Program-made: the position numbers and the translations under genes
Part shown: piece by piece, positions 7,176 through 14,083 of the stretch
Numbering within the stretch: the stretch's first letter is position 1
Layout: each line of letters begins with the position of its first letter
Notes under the pieces: generated by a model
The model's input: the letters and a program-made list of their open reading frames with translations, nothing else
Database searches by the model: none
What the model was told of the DNA's origin: nothing
Assembly (NCBI GenBank): GCA_037190175.1
Contig: JBBCJM010000030.1
Location: 1-14,083, forward strand
Reading direction: 5' to 3'
DNA: 14,083 nt
Source: JBBCJM01 sp037190175
Lineage (GTDB): Bacteria > Pseudomonadota > Alphaproteobacteria > Rhodobacterales > Rhodobacteraceae

Positions 7176-9355
7176 TCTCCGACCTCTTGAACCCCGCCGA
7201 CGGCCCCGACCGGCAGCGGGAAAAGCTCCTCCACATCGTGCAGGTGCTGATGCGGCGGGTGGAGCAGGAGACCGACGACGGGGGCCTCGCCTATGCCCAG
7301 TTCCAGCGCGCCGCGATGCTGGAGGACCAGGTGCGCGAGCGCACCCGCGACCTGGAGCGCGCGCTGGACCTGCTGAACGAATCGAATGCGCGCCTCGCCG
7401 AGGCCAACCGCGCCATCGAGGCCGCGCGGCAGAACCTGGCCAATGCGATCGAGACGGTGCAGGAGGGCTTCGCGCTCTTCGATGCCGAGGACCGGCTGGT
7501 CCTGTGCAATTCCCGCTTCGGGATGCACATGGTGGACATCCGCGAGGCGCTGAAGCCCGGCCTCGGCTTCGGCGACTATATCGAGCGCGTCAGCCGCTCG
7601 CGCTATCTGGAGCTGCCCGAGGGCGAGACGCCGGCGCAATGGGCGCTGCGCCGCCGCCGGCGGCACCGCGACCGGCACGTGATCTTCAACGTCCGCATGA
7701 TCTGGGACCGCTGGGTGCAGGTCAGCGAGCATCGCACCGCGGACGGCGGCACGGTGATCCTGCAGACCGACGTGACCGACATCATCCGCTTGGAGCGGCA
7801 GGAGCGCGGCAAGCTCCTGGACGACCAGGCGCGGATGATCCGGGCGACGCTGGACCATATCGACCAGGGGGTCTGCATCTTCGACGCGCAGGGGCGGCTG
7901 GTGGGCTGGAACGCCCGGCTGGGGGTGCTGCTGGCGATCCCGATGCCGCGGCTGCGGCTGGGCACCAGTTTCGCCGCGCTGATGGAACGCTTCCGCGGCG
8001 AGGCGCGGTTCGGCGAGGGGATGACGGCGGCGCGGCTTCGGGCCTGGGTCGAGGGCGGGGCAGGGCGGGCGCCGCTGACCTTCGCCGTCCACCGCGGCGA
8101 GGGCGGGCCGATCCTCGACGCCTTCGCGCAGGAGATGCCGGACGGCGGCTTCGTGATGTCCTTCACCGACGTGACCGCGGAAAAGGCCGCCATCGCCGCG
8201 CTGTCCCGCGCCAACGAGACGCTGGAGGCCCGGGTGACCGAGCGTACCTTGGAGCTGGAGGACGCGCTGGCGCAGGCCGAACGGGCCAGTGCGGCCCGCT
8301 CGCGCTTCGTCGCCGCGGCCAGCCACGACCTGCTCCAGCCGCTGTCGGCCGCCAAGCTCTTCATCGCCTCGGCCAATGCCGAGGGCGCCACGCGCGAGGT
8401 GCTGGACAAGGCGCAGAACGCGCTCGATTCGGTCGAGGGGATCCTTGGGGCGCTGCTGGACATCTCGAAACTGGAAAGCGGCAAGGCGGCGGTCAGCGTC
8501 GGCCCGGTGCGGCTGGACGGCCTCTTGCGCCAGCTGGCCGAGGAATTTGCCCCGGTCGCCGCTGCCCGCGGCCTGCGGCTGACCGTCAGGCCCTGCCCGG
8601 TGGTGGTGCAGAGCGATCCCGCCTATCTGCGCCGCATCCTGCAAAACCTGATCGGCAACGCGCTGCGATATACCGCCCGCGGCCGGGTGCTGGTGGGCGC
8701 CCGGCGCCGGCGCGGGATGGTGCGGCTGGAGGTCTGGGACACCGGGCCGGGCATCCCCGAGGCCGAGCAGGACAACATCTTCAAGGAGTTCCACCGGCTG
8801 AACGCCCGCGCCTCGGCCTCGGAGGGGATGGGGCTGGGGCTGGCCATCGTGGAGCGGGCCTGCGGCCTTCTGGGCCATCCGCTGGGCCTGCGGTCGGAAC
8901 TCGGCCGCGGCTCGTGCTTCGCGGTGCAGGTGCCGCTGGCCGAGGCCGCGGTGCCCGACCCCGCCCCCCGGCCCGAGCCCACCCCGCAGCCCGACCGCAT
9001 CGCCTTCCTGGTGGAGAACGACGCCGACCTGCGCCGGGCGCTGACGCTCCTGCTGGAGAAATGGGGGATGACCGTGCTGGAGGCGGCCAGCGGCGAGGAG
9101 GCATTGGCGCTGATCGAGGAGATCGGCATCCTGCCGGACGTGTTCCTGGTGGACCACCACCTGGGCGAGGGGATCGACGGGGTGGAGTTCCTGGCCCGCC
9201 TCACCCGCCGCTGGGGGCCGGTGGCCGCCCGCCTGGTCACCGCCAACCGCTCGGCCGAGGTCAGGGCACAGGCGGCGCGGGTGGGGGCCGGGGTGCTGAC
9301 CAAGCCGCTGGACGCGCGCGCCCTGGGCCAGTTCCTGGCCGGGCTGGACGCCTGA
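7172..9355 (+). CDS. nahK: Double-PAS hybrid histidine kinase, NahK-like
   Basis: Cytosolic hybrid sensor kinase of 727 residues with no membrane segment. In order: an N-terminal coiled coil (about 44-90); PAS 1 (about 87-205, TVQEGFALFDAEDRLVLCN); PAS 2 (about 222-345, HIDQGVCIFDAQGRLVGWN), both of the PAS_7 type; a second coiled coil; and HisKA with the H-box ASHDLLQPL (phospho-His H385). The HATPase domain has the N-box NLIGNALRY (N492, N496), DTGPGI (D523) and GMGLGLAI. A C-terminal receiver has acceptor D661 in LVDHHLGEG and K711 in TKP. In the receiver's usual Asp-Asp metal site this protein has Glu-Asn (VEND, 615-617), a variant worth noting. The layout matches NahK, the NosP-associated kinase. 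The start overlaps the FIST gene stop, implying coupled, stoichiometric synthesis. No response regulator or Hpt protein is encoded in the window, so the output partner is elsewhere. Confidence 0.88.
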   Translation: MISDLLNPADGPDRQREKLLHIVQVLMRRVEQETDDGGLAYAQFQRAAMLEDQVRERTRDLERALDLLNESNARLAEANRAIEAARQNLANAIETVQEGFALFDAEDRLVLCNSRFGMHMVDIREALKPGLGFGDYIERVSRSRYLELPEGETPAQWALRRRRRHRDRHVIFNVRMIWDRWVQVSEHRTADGGTVILQTDVTDIIRLERQERGKLLDDQARMIRATLDHIDQGVCIFDAQGRLVGWNARLGVLLAIPMPRLRLGTSFAALMERFRGEARFGEGMTAARLRAWVEGGAGRAPLTFAVHRGEGGPILDAFAQEMPDGGFVMSFTDVTAEKAAIAALSRANETLEARVTERTLELEDALAQAERASAARSRFVAAASHDLLQPLSAAKLFIASANAEGATREVLDKAQNALDSVEGILGALLDISKLESGKAAVSVGPVRLDGLLRQLAEEFAPVAAARGLRLTVRPCPVVVQSDPAYLRRILQNLIGNALRYTARGRVLVGARRRRGMVRLEVWDTGPGIPEAEQDNIFKEFHRLNARASASEGMGLGLAIVERACGLLGHPLGLRSELGRGSCFAVQVPLAEAAVPDPAPRPEPTPQPDRIAFLVENDADLRRALTLLLEKWGMTVLEAASGEEALALIEEIGILPDVFLVDHHLGEGIDGVEFLARLTRRWGPVAARLVTANRSAEVRAQAARVGAGVLTKPLDARALGQFLAGLDA

Positions 9356-9444
9356 GGGGCGCGGACTACGATCAAGGTCCTATGGCCGGGGGCGCCCGGG
9401 CTCCGCTAGGCTCCAGGCTGCCACAGGTTCCGGGGGGAGGGGAC
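9356..9444 (+). other. Spacer between nahK and coxG; only a weak -10-like element
   Basis: The 89 bp gap contains no gene. A TAGGCT at 9407-9412 resembles a Rhodobacteraceae -10 element, but no convincing -35 lies 16-18 bases upstream. A CCGGG-GGCG-CCCGG stem near 9386-9399 is short and lacks a T-run, so no strong terminator separates the kinase from the cox genes. Read-through from the sensor operon is therefore possible, as is a separately regulated cox promoter. Confidence 0.4.
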
Positions 9445-9960
9445 ATGCAGCTTGCCGACACGCGCGAGATCGCCGCCGACCCCGCCACGGTCTGGGCCGC
9501 GATCCTGGACCCGGACGTGCTGCAAGCCTGCATCCCGGGCTGCGAGAGCCTGACGGGCAGCGTGGACGAGGGCTATCAGGCCGTGGTGGTGCAGAAGGTG
9601 GGCCCCGTCTCCGCCCGCTTCACCGGGGTGGTGCGGATTTCCGACATCGAGGAAGGCCGCGCCCTGCGCATTTCGGGCGAGGGCAAGGGCGGGCCGGCGG
9701 GCTTTGCCAAGGGGGCCGCGCGGGTGGTGCTGGAGCCCTGCGAGGCGGGCACAAGGCTGGGCTACGAGGTCGAGGCCAGCGTCGGCGGCAAGCTGGCGCA
9801 ACTGGGCAGCCGGATCATCGACGGTTTCGCCAAGAAACTCGCCGACCAGTTCTTCGAGCGGTTCCAGGCCGCGGTCGAGGCGCCGGAGCCGGAGGCCGAG
9901 ACCGCCGAGGCCGCGCCGGAGGAAAGGAAGAAGGGCTGGTTCCGCCGCCTGGTCGGCTGA
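9445..9960 (+). CDS. coxG: CoxG-family SRPBCC protein (CO dehydrogenase subunit G-like)
   Basis: Single-domain protein of 171 residues. The SRPBCC/CoxG fold covers residues 1-143. Its signatures are the N-terminal DPATVWAAILDPDVLQACIPGCE segment, TGVVRISDI near 60-68, and GGKLAQLGSRIIDGFAKKLADQFFERF at 114-140. An acidic Ala/Glu/Pro linker (about 145-160) leads to the basic-aromatic tail RKKGWFRRLVG, which looks like an amphipathic membrane-contact helix. Family members recruit CO dehydrogenase-type enzymes to the cytoplasmic membrane and have been linked to quinone handling. Here it probably serves the coxSLM enzyme that follows after 36 bases. The ATG at 9445 has GGGGGGAGG just upstream; the much longer open frame before it is a shadow of nahK. 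The family is certain, and the partner is inferred from position. Confidence 0.93.
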   Translation: MQLADTREIAADPATVWAAILDPDVLQACIPGCESLTGSVDEGYQAVVVQKVGPVSARFTGVVRISDIEEGRALRISGEGKGGPAGFAKGAARVVLEPCEAGTRLGYEVEASVGGKLAQLGSRIIDGFAKKLADQFFERFQAAVEAPEPEAETAEAAPEERKKGWFRRLVG

Positions 9961-9996
9961 GCCCCATACCCGAGGAATGACCCAGGGAGGACCAGA

Positions 9997-10482
9997 ATGA
10001 CGAAAGTCACCATGACCGTGAACGGCAGGCCCGCCTCGGCCGAGGTCGAGGGGCGCACCCTGCTGGTGCAGTTCCTGCGCGACGGGCTGGGGCTGACCGG
10101 CACCCATGTCGGCTGCGACACCGGGCAATGCGGCGCCTGCACCGTGCATGTGGACGGGCAGGCGGTGAAGTCCTGCAACGTCTTCGCGCTGGACGTGGCG
10201 GGCGCGCAGGTGCGCACCATCGAGGGGATGGCCAATGCCGACGGCTCGCTTTCCGTCCTGCAGCAGGCGTTCCAGGACCACCACGGGCTGCAATGCGGCT
10301 TCTGCACCCCGGGCATGGTGATGGCCTCGGCCGCGCTCTTGGCCGAGAACCCGCGGCCCAGCGAGGGCGAGGTGCGGGCGTACTTGGAGGGCAACATGTG
10401 CCGCTGCACCGGATATCACAACATCGTCCAGGCGGTGCTGGCGGCCAGCGGGCAGGACGTGCAGGCGGTCGCCGCCGAGTAG
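9997..10482 (+). CDS. coxS: Molybdenum hydroxylase small subunit, 2x[2Fe-2S] (CoxS-like)
   Basis: Electron-transfer subunit of 161 residues carrying two [2Fe-2S] clusters, which pass electrons from the molybdenum site of CoxL to the FAD of CoxM. The N-terminal plant-ferredoxin-like cluster uses C40, C45, C48 and C60 (GCDTGQCGAC...C). The C-terminal helical cluster uses C100, C103, C135 and C137 (QCGFCTPGM and MCRCTGY). All eight ligands are present, and length is typical for the family. AGGGAGG at 9984-9990 is a strong ribosome-binding site 6 bases before the ATG. It is first in the S-L-M order that characterises form II CoxL-type clusters. A hairpin begins directly after its TAG stop. Confidence 0.96.
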   Translation: MTKVTMTVNGRPASAEVEGRTLLVQFLRDGLGLTGTHVGCDTGQCGACTVHVDGQAVKSCNVFALDVAGAQVRTIEGMANADGSLSVLQQAFQDHHGLQCGFCTPGMVMASAALLAENPRPSEGEVRAYLEGNMCRCTGYHNIVQAVLAASGQDVQAVAAE

Positions 10483-10501
10483 GGTGGGCAATCTGCCCAC
10501 C
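10483..10501 (+). repeat. Intercistronic hairpin between coxS and coxL
   Basis: GGTGGGCA (10483-10490), loop ATC, TGCCCACC (10494-10501): a perfect 8-bp stem beginning at the base after the coxS stop codon. No T-run follows, so it is not a canonical terminator. It could stabilise the coxS end of the message, attenuate transcription into coxL to adjust subunit stoichiometry, or be a copy of a dispersed Rhodobacteraceae repeat. Confidence 0.65.
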
Positions 10502-10534
10502 ACCTCCGAAAAACACACCCACGGGAGGGATTTC

Positions 10535-12904
10535 ATGCCCAAGGACGACGGCATCGGCGCCAGCACCAAGCGGCGCGAGGATCTGCGGTTCCTGACCGGC
10601 AAGGGCCGCTATACCGACGACATCAACATCCGCGGCCAGCTTTACGCGCATTTCCTGCGGTCGGAGGTCGCGCACGGCCGCATCAACGGCATCGACACCG
10701 CGGCGGCCGAGGCGGCGCCGGGGGTCTGGAAGGTGTTCACCGCCGCCGACTTCGCCGGCGTGGGCGGGCTGCCCTGCGGCTGGCAGGTGACCGACCTGCA
10801 CGGCAAGCCGATGCTGGAGCCCAAGCACCCCGTGCTGGCCGAGGGCAAGGTGCGCCACGTGGGCGACCCGATCGCCATGGTGGTGGCCGAGACCGCCGAA
10901 CAGGCGCGCGACGCGGCCGAGATGCTGGCGGTGGACATCGAGGAACTGCCGGCCGTGGTGGACATGAAGGCCGCCGTCGCGGCAGGCAGCCCGCTGGTGC
11001 ATGACGAGATCGGCTCGAACCTCTGCTACGAGTGGGGCTTCGTGGAGGAGAACCGCGCGGCGGTGGACGAGGCGTTCCGCAACGCCGCGCATGTGGTCAG
11101 CCTGGATCTGATCAACAACCGGCTGGTCGCGAACCCGATGGAGCCGCGGGTGGCGGTGGGCGACTATGACGAGTGGGGCGGAATGCACACGCTCTACACC
11201 ACCTCGCAGAACCCGCATGTGATCCGCCTGCTGATGGGCGCCTTCGTGCTGGGCATCCCCGAGCACAAGCTGCGGGTGGTGGCGCCGGACGTGGGCGGTG
11301 GCTTCGGCTCGAAGATCTATCACTACGCCGAGGAAGCCGCGGTCACCTTCGCCGCCAAGGCATTGAAGCGGCCGGTGAAATGGACCTGCTCGCGGTCGGA
11401 GGCCTTCCTGTCCGACGCGCAGGGCCGCGACCATATCACCAGGGTCGAACTGGCGCTGGACGCGGAGCACAATTTCACCGCGCTGCGCTGCGACACCTGG
11501 GCGAACATGGGGGCGTATCTCTCGACCTTCGCCCCCTGCATCCCCACCTGGCTGCACGGCACCCTGCTGGCCGGCAACTACCGCACGCCCTTGATCTACA
11601 CCAACGTCAAGGCGGTCTTCACCAACACCGTGCCGGTCGATGCCTATCGCGGCGCGGGCCGGCCGGAGGCCTCATTCCAGATAGAGCGGCTGATCGACAA
11701 GGCGGCGCGGGAACTGGGGGTCTCGCCCATCGAACTGCGGCGCAAGAACTTCATCCGGGCCGAGGACTTCCCCTACCAGACCCCGGTCGCGGTGGTCTAC
11801 GATACCGGCAACTACCACGCCACGCTCGACAAATTGCTGGAAATCTCCGGCCATGCCGGGTTCGAGGCGCGCGCGGCGGAGAGCAGGGCGCGGGGCAAGC
11901 TGCGCGGCTTCGGCCTGGCGCATTACATCGAGGCTTGCGGCATCGCGCCGTCCAACCTGGTCGGGCAGCTGGGCGCCCGGGCGGGGCTTTACGAAAGCGC
12001 CACCGTGCGGGTGAACGCCACCGGCTCGATCACCGTGATGACCGGCTCGCATTCGCACGGCCAGGGGCACGAGACCACCTTCGCCCAGGTGGTGGCCGAA
12101 CTGGTCGGCTGCGACGCCAGCCAGGTGGAGATCGTGCACGGCGATACCGCCAACACGCCGATGGGCATGGGCACCTACGGGTCCCGCTCGCTGGCGGTGG
12201 GCGGTTCGGCACTGGTCAAGGCCACCAACAAGATCATCGCCAAGGCGAAGAAGATCGCCGCCCACCTGATGGAGGCCGCGCCCGAGGACATCGAGCTGGC
12301 CGGAGGCAAGTTCACGGTCAAGGGCACCGACAAGTCGAAGTCCTGGGTGGACGTGACGCTGGCCGCCTATGTGCCGCACAACTATCCGCTGGCCGAGATG
12401 GAGCCGGGGCTGGAGGAGACGGCGTTCTACGACCCCTCGAACTTCACCTATCCCTCGGGCGCCTATGGCTGCGAGGTGGAGGTGGACCCGGAAACGGGCA
12501 AGGTCGAGATCGTCGCATTCGCCGCCGCCGACGACTTCGGCAACGTGGTGAACCCGATGATCGTCTCGGGCCAGGTGCACGGCGGGCTGGCGCAGGGGAT
12601 CGGGCAGGCGCTGCTGGAGAACTGCGTCTATGACGAGAACGGGCAGCTGCTGTCCGGCTCCTTCATGGACTATGCCATGCCGCGGGCCGACGACCTGCCG
12701 TCCTACACGGTCGATCATTCCTGCATCACCCCCTGCACCCATAACCCCCTGGGGGTGAAGGGCTGCGGCGAGGCCGGGGCCATCGGCTCGCCCCCCGCGG
12801 TGGTCAATGCGGTGATCGACGCGCTGCACCGGGGCGGCCATGCCGTGAGCCATATCGACATGCCGCTGACGCCTTCGCGCGTCTGGGCCGCGATCAACGC
12901 CTGA
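10535..12904 (+). CDS. coxL: Molybdenum hydroxylase large subunit, form II CoxL type
   Basis: Catalytic subunit of the xanthine dehydrogenase family (789 residues) that binds molybdopterin-cytosine-dinucleotide-type cofactor and oxidises its substrate with water. Visible elements: the N-terminal a/b-hammerhead domain (about 18-125); cofactor loop VGGGFGSK (253-260); active-site loop VDAYRGAGRPE (AYRGAGR at 370-376); GQGHETT (509-515, cofactor Gln Q510); and GCGEAGAIGSP with catalytic base E746. True (form I) CO dehydrogenases have AYxCSFR, whose Cys binds copper. AYRGAGR is the form II signature, and several form II enzymes have no proven CO oxidation, so the substrate is unknown. The ATG at 10535 has GGGAGGG 5 bases upstream. 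An in-frame GTG at 10484 would start inside the preceding hairpin and is rejected. Followed by coxM after 11 bases. Confidence 0.95.
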   Translation: MPKDDGIGASTKRREDLRFLTGKGRYTDDINIRGQLYAHFLRSEVAHGRINGIDTAAAEAAPGVWKVFTAADFAGVGGLPCGWQVTDLHGKPMLEPKHPVLAEGKVRHVGDPIAMVVAETAEQARDAAEMLAVDIEELPAVVDMKAAVAAGSPLVHDEIGSNLCYEWGFVEENRAAVDEAFRNAAHVVSLDLINNRLVANPMEPRVAVGDYDEWGGMHTLYTTSQNPHVIRLLMGAFVLGIPEHKLRVVAPDVGGGFGSKIYHYAEEAAVTFAAKALKRPVKWTCSRSEAFLSDAQGRDHITRVELALDAEHNFTALRCDTWANMGAYLSTFAPCIPTWLHGTLLAGNYRTPLIYTNVKAVFTNTVPVDAYRGAGRPEASFQIERLIDKAARELGVSPIELRRKNFIRAEDFPYQTPVAVVYDTGNYHATLDKLLEISGHAGFEARAAESRARGKLRGFGLAHYIEACGIAPSNLVGQLGARAGLYESATVRVNATGSITVMTGSHSHGQGHETTFAQVVAELVGCDASQVEIVHGDTANTPMGMGTYGSRSLAVGGSALVKATNKIIAKAKKIAAHLMEAAPEDIELAGGKFTVKGTDKSKSWVDVTLAAYVPHNYPLAEMEPGLEETAFYDPSNFTYPSGAYGCEVEVDPETGKVEIVAFAAADDFGNVVNPMIVSGQVHGGLAQGIGQALLENCVYDENGQLLSGSFMDYAMPRADDLPSYTVDHSCITPCTHNPLGVKGCGEAGAIGSPPAVVNAVIDALHRGGHAVSHIDMPLTPSRVWAAINA

Positions 12905-12915
12905 GGGAGGGTGCG

Positions 12916-13707
12916 ATGCACAACTTCGACTTCGTGAAGCCCTCGACGGTGGCCGAGGCGGTGGCGGCGCTGGCCGCGGATGGCGCGCAGGCGCTGGGCG
13001 GCGGGCAGACCCTGATCCCCACCATGAAGCAGCGGCTGGCCATGCCGGCGGTGCTGGTGGGCCTCGGCCGCATCGCCGAGATGCGGGGGGTCAGCGCCGC
13101 GGGCGGGGTGCTGACCGTGGGCGGGGCCACGCCCCACGGGGTGGTGGCGCGCGACGCGGCGGCGCATTACCCGGCGCTGGCGGCGTTGGCCGGGGGGATC
13201 GGCGACCCGGCGGTCAGGAACCGCGGCACCATCGGCGGGAGCCTCGCCAACAACGACCCCTCGGCCTGCTACCCTTCCGCCGTGCTGGCCTCGGCGGCCA
13301 CGGTGGTGACCGACCGGCGGCGGATCGCGGCGGACGACTTCTTCCAGGGCCTGTTCACCACCGCGCTGGAACCGGGCGAGATCATCACCGCGGTGGAGTT
13401 CCCGATCCCCGAGCGCGCGGCCTATGCCAAGTTCGGCCAGCCCGCCAGCCGCTTCGCCCTGACCGCGGCCTTCGTGACCAGGACCACGCAGGGCGTGCGG
13501 GTGGCGATCACCGGCGCCTCCAACGACGGGGTGTTCCGCTGGACGGCGGCCGAGGGGGCCTTGAGCGCCAACTTCTCCCCCGCGGCGGTGGAGCCATTGT
13601 CGCCCCCGCCGGCCGAGGACATGATCGCCGACCTGCACGGCACCCCGGCCTATCGGGCGCATCTGGCCAAGGTGATGACCAAGCGCGCGGTGGCGGCGGC
13701 GGGTTAG
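12916..13707 (+). CDS. coxM: Molybdenum hydroxylase medium subunit, FAD-binding (CoxM-like)
   Basis: FAD subunit of 263 residues, passing electrons from the CoxS clusters to the final acceptor. The FAD-binding PCMH-type domain shows LGGGQTLIP (27-35) and RNRGTIGGSLANNDPS (101-116), the two flavin-binding loops of CoxM. A CO-dehydrogenase flavoprotein C-terminal domain (about 160-263) follows. At 263 residues it is slightly short of typical CoxM (about 280-290) but shows no frameshift. AGGGAGGG lies 4 bases before the ATG and overlaps the coxL stop. It is the last gene of the coxGSLM group. No coxD (MoxR-type ATPase), coxE (VWA) or coxF (XdhC-type) maturation gene follows within the window. 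Confidence 0.95.
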   Translation: MHNFDFVKPSTVAEAVAALAADGAQALGGGQTLIPTMKQRLAMPAVLVGLGRIAEMRGVSAAGGVLTVGGATPHGVVARDAAAHYPALAALAGGIGDPAVRNRGTIGGSLANNDPSACYPSAVLASAATVVTDRRRIAADDFFQGLFTTALEPGEIITAVEFPIPERAAYAKFGQPASRFALTAAFVTRTTQGVRVAITGASNDGVFRWTAAEGALSANFSPAAVEPLSPPPAEDMIADLHGTPAYRAHLAKVMTKRAVAAAG

Positions 13708-13724
13708 GAATCGCCGGCAGGGGT

Positions 13725-13769
13725 CCGGAGCCTTCAAAGGCTCCGGGCCGGGGTTTTCGAAAACCCCGG
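13725..13769. terminator. Tandem hairpins, probable bidirectional terminator
   Basis: Two adjacent perfect stems lie between convergent genes. CCGGAGCCTT-CA-AAGGCTCCGG occupies 13725-13746. CCGGGGTTTT-CG-AAAACCCCGG occupies 13748-13769, a complete 22-base palindrome with T/A runs at the stem apex. Each has 10-bp arms. Their position 17 bases past the coxM stop and 10 bases past the OmpA-family stop suits two-way transcription termination. Confidence 0.75.
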
Positions 13770-13779
13770 GGGCGACCGC

Positions 13780-14083
13780 CTACCGCAGCCGTGCCTCCAC
13801 CCGCCGGTTCAGCGCCCTTCCGTCGGCGGTGGCGTTGCTGGCCACCGGCTCGGCCTCGCCCCTGCCGGCGGAGCCCAGCCGGGCGGGCTCGATCCCCGCC
13901 TCGGTCAGCCAGCGCACCACCGCCGCCGCCCGCCGGGCCGAGAGGTCGAGGTTGTAGTCCTCGGCCCCGCTGGCATCCGTGTGCCCCTCGATCTCCAGCG
14001 CCGCCTCGGGCATCGCCTCCAGCGCCGCCAGCAGCTGGCGCAGCGCCGGCTGGGCCGAGGGCAGCGGCACGTCGCTGTCATGG
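13780..14083 (-). CDS. OmpA-family C-terminal domain protein, 5' end cut by window edge
   Basis: Only the C-terminal part (about 101 residues) is visible; the frame is open to the right edge, so the true start lies outside. It is an OmpA-like peptidoglycan-binding domain. HDSDVPLPSAQPALRQLL leads to the signature EIEGHTDASGAEDYNLDLS, then RRAAAVVRWL, and finally GRALNRRVEARL before the TAG stop at 13782-13780. The diaminopimelate-contacting Asp (GHTD) and Arg (NRRVE) are present. Such domains anchor outer-membrane proteins, lipoproteins or MotB-like proteins to the cell wall, and the missing N-terminus would decide which. The gene faces coxM convergently, and no functional link to the cox genes is evident. 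Confidence 0.9.
   Translation of the reverse strand, partial: HDSDVPLPSAQPALRQLLAALEAMPEAALEIEGHTDASGAEDYNLDLSARRAAAVVRWLTEAGIEPARLGSAGRGEAEPVASNATADGRALNRRVEARLR

Noticed and set aside
7151..9160. Minus-strand 669-aa open frame opposite nahK
   Set aside because: Antisense shadow in high-GC sequence. The plus strand has every histidine-kinase motif in order.
10484..10534. GTG start for coxL at 10484
   Set aside because: It lies inside the hairpin right after the coxS stop and has no ribosome-binding site. The ATG at 10535 has GGGAGGG and matches the family N-terminus.
9997..13707. Aerobic CO dehydrogenase (form I) operon
   Set aside because: AYRGAGR in place of AYxCSFR and gene order S-L-M, so only a form II molybdenum hydroxylase can be supported.

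Overview
The window is about 70% GC and looks like a chromosomal segment from an alphaproteobacterium, most likely Rhodobacteraceae (Rhodobacter/Paracoccus/Rhodovulum type). The grounds are protein character, codon bias, the gene order surE-pcm-nlpD-like, and the style of the intergenic repeats (a GC hairpin followed by a GGGATATTT...ACACCAAAGAAAG motif). No tRNA, rRNA, insertion sequence, CRISPR array or prophage gene is visible. Coding density is high, and the largest gene-free stretch is 241 bp (2668-2908).

Left third, minus strand. At 1-2667 lies a surE-pcm-nlpD-like group: a survival-protein nucleotidase, a protein-repair isoaspartyl methyltransferase joined to it by an ATGA overlap, and a lipoprotein with two LysM repeats and a LytM/M23 domain. 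That LytM domain has lost its metal-ligand histidines and runs off the left edge. A good promoter match sits just upstream of surE. The 2668-2908 spacer holds three hairpins and a long imperfect inverted repeat. Valyl-tRNA synthetase (valS) follows at 2909-5902, with an enlarged segment before the VLDTWFSS motif.

Right two thirds, plus strand. A 115 bp divergent promoter region separates valS from a FIST-domain sensory protein (NosP-like), which is translationally coupled to a double-PAS hybrid histidine kinase (NahK-like). After 89 bp comes coxG-coxS-coxL-coxM, a membrane-recruitment protein plus a three-subunit molybdenum hydroxylase. The large subunit carries AYRGAGR and the genes are ordered S-L-M. 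Both mark a form II 'CoxL-like' enzyme with an unestablished substrate, not a proven CO dehydrogenase.

Tandem hairpins between coxM and a convergent OmpA-family gene (cut by the right edge) close the cluster. The combination most worth following is the predicted nitric-oxide-responsive NosP-NahK pair directly upstream of, and co-directional with, an uncharacterised molybdenum hydroxylase. A regulatory link between them is an inference from position only.
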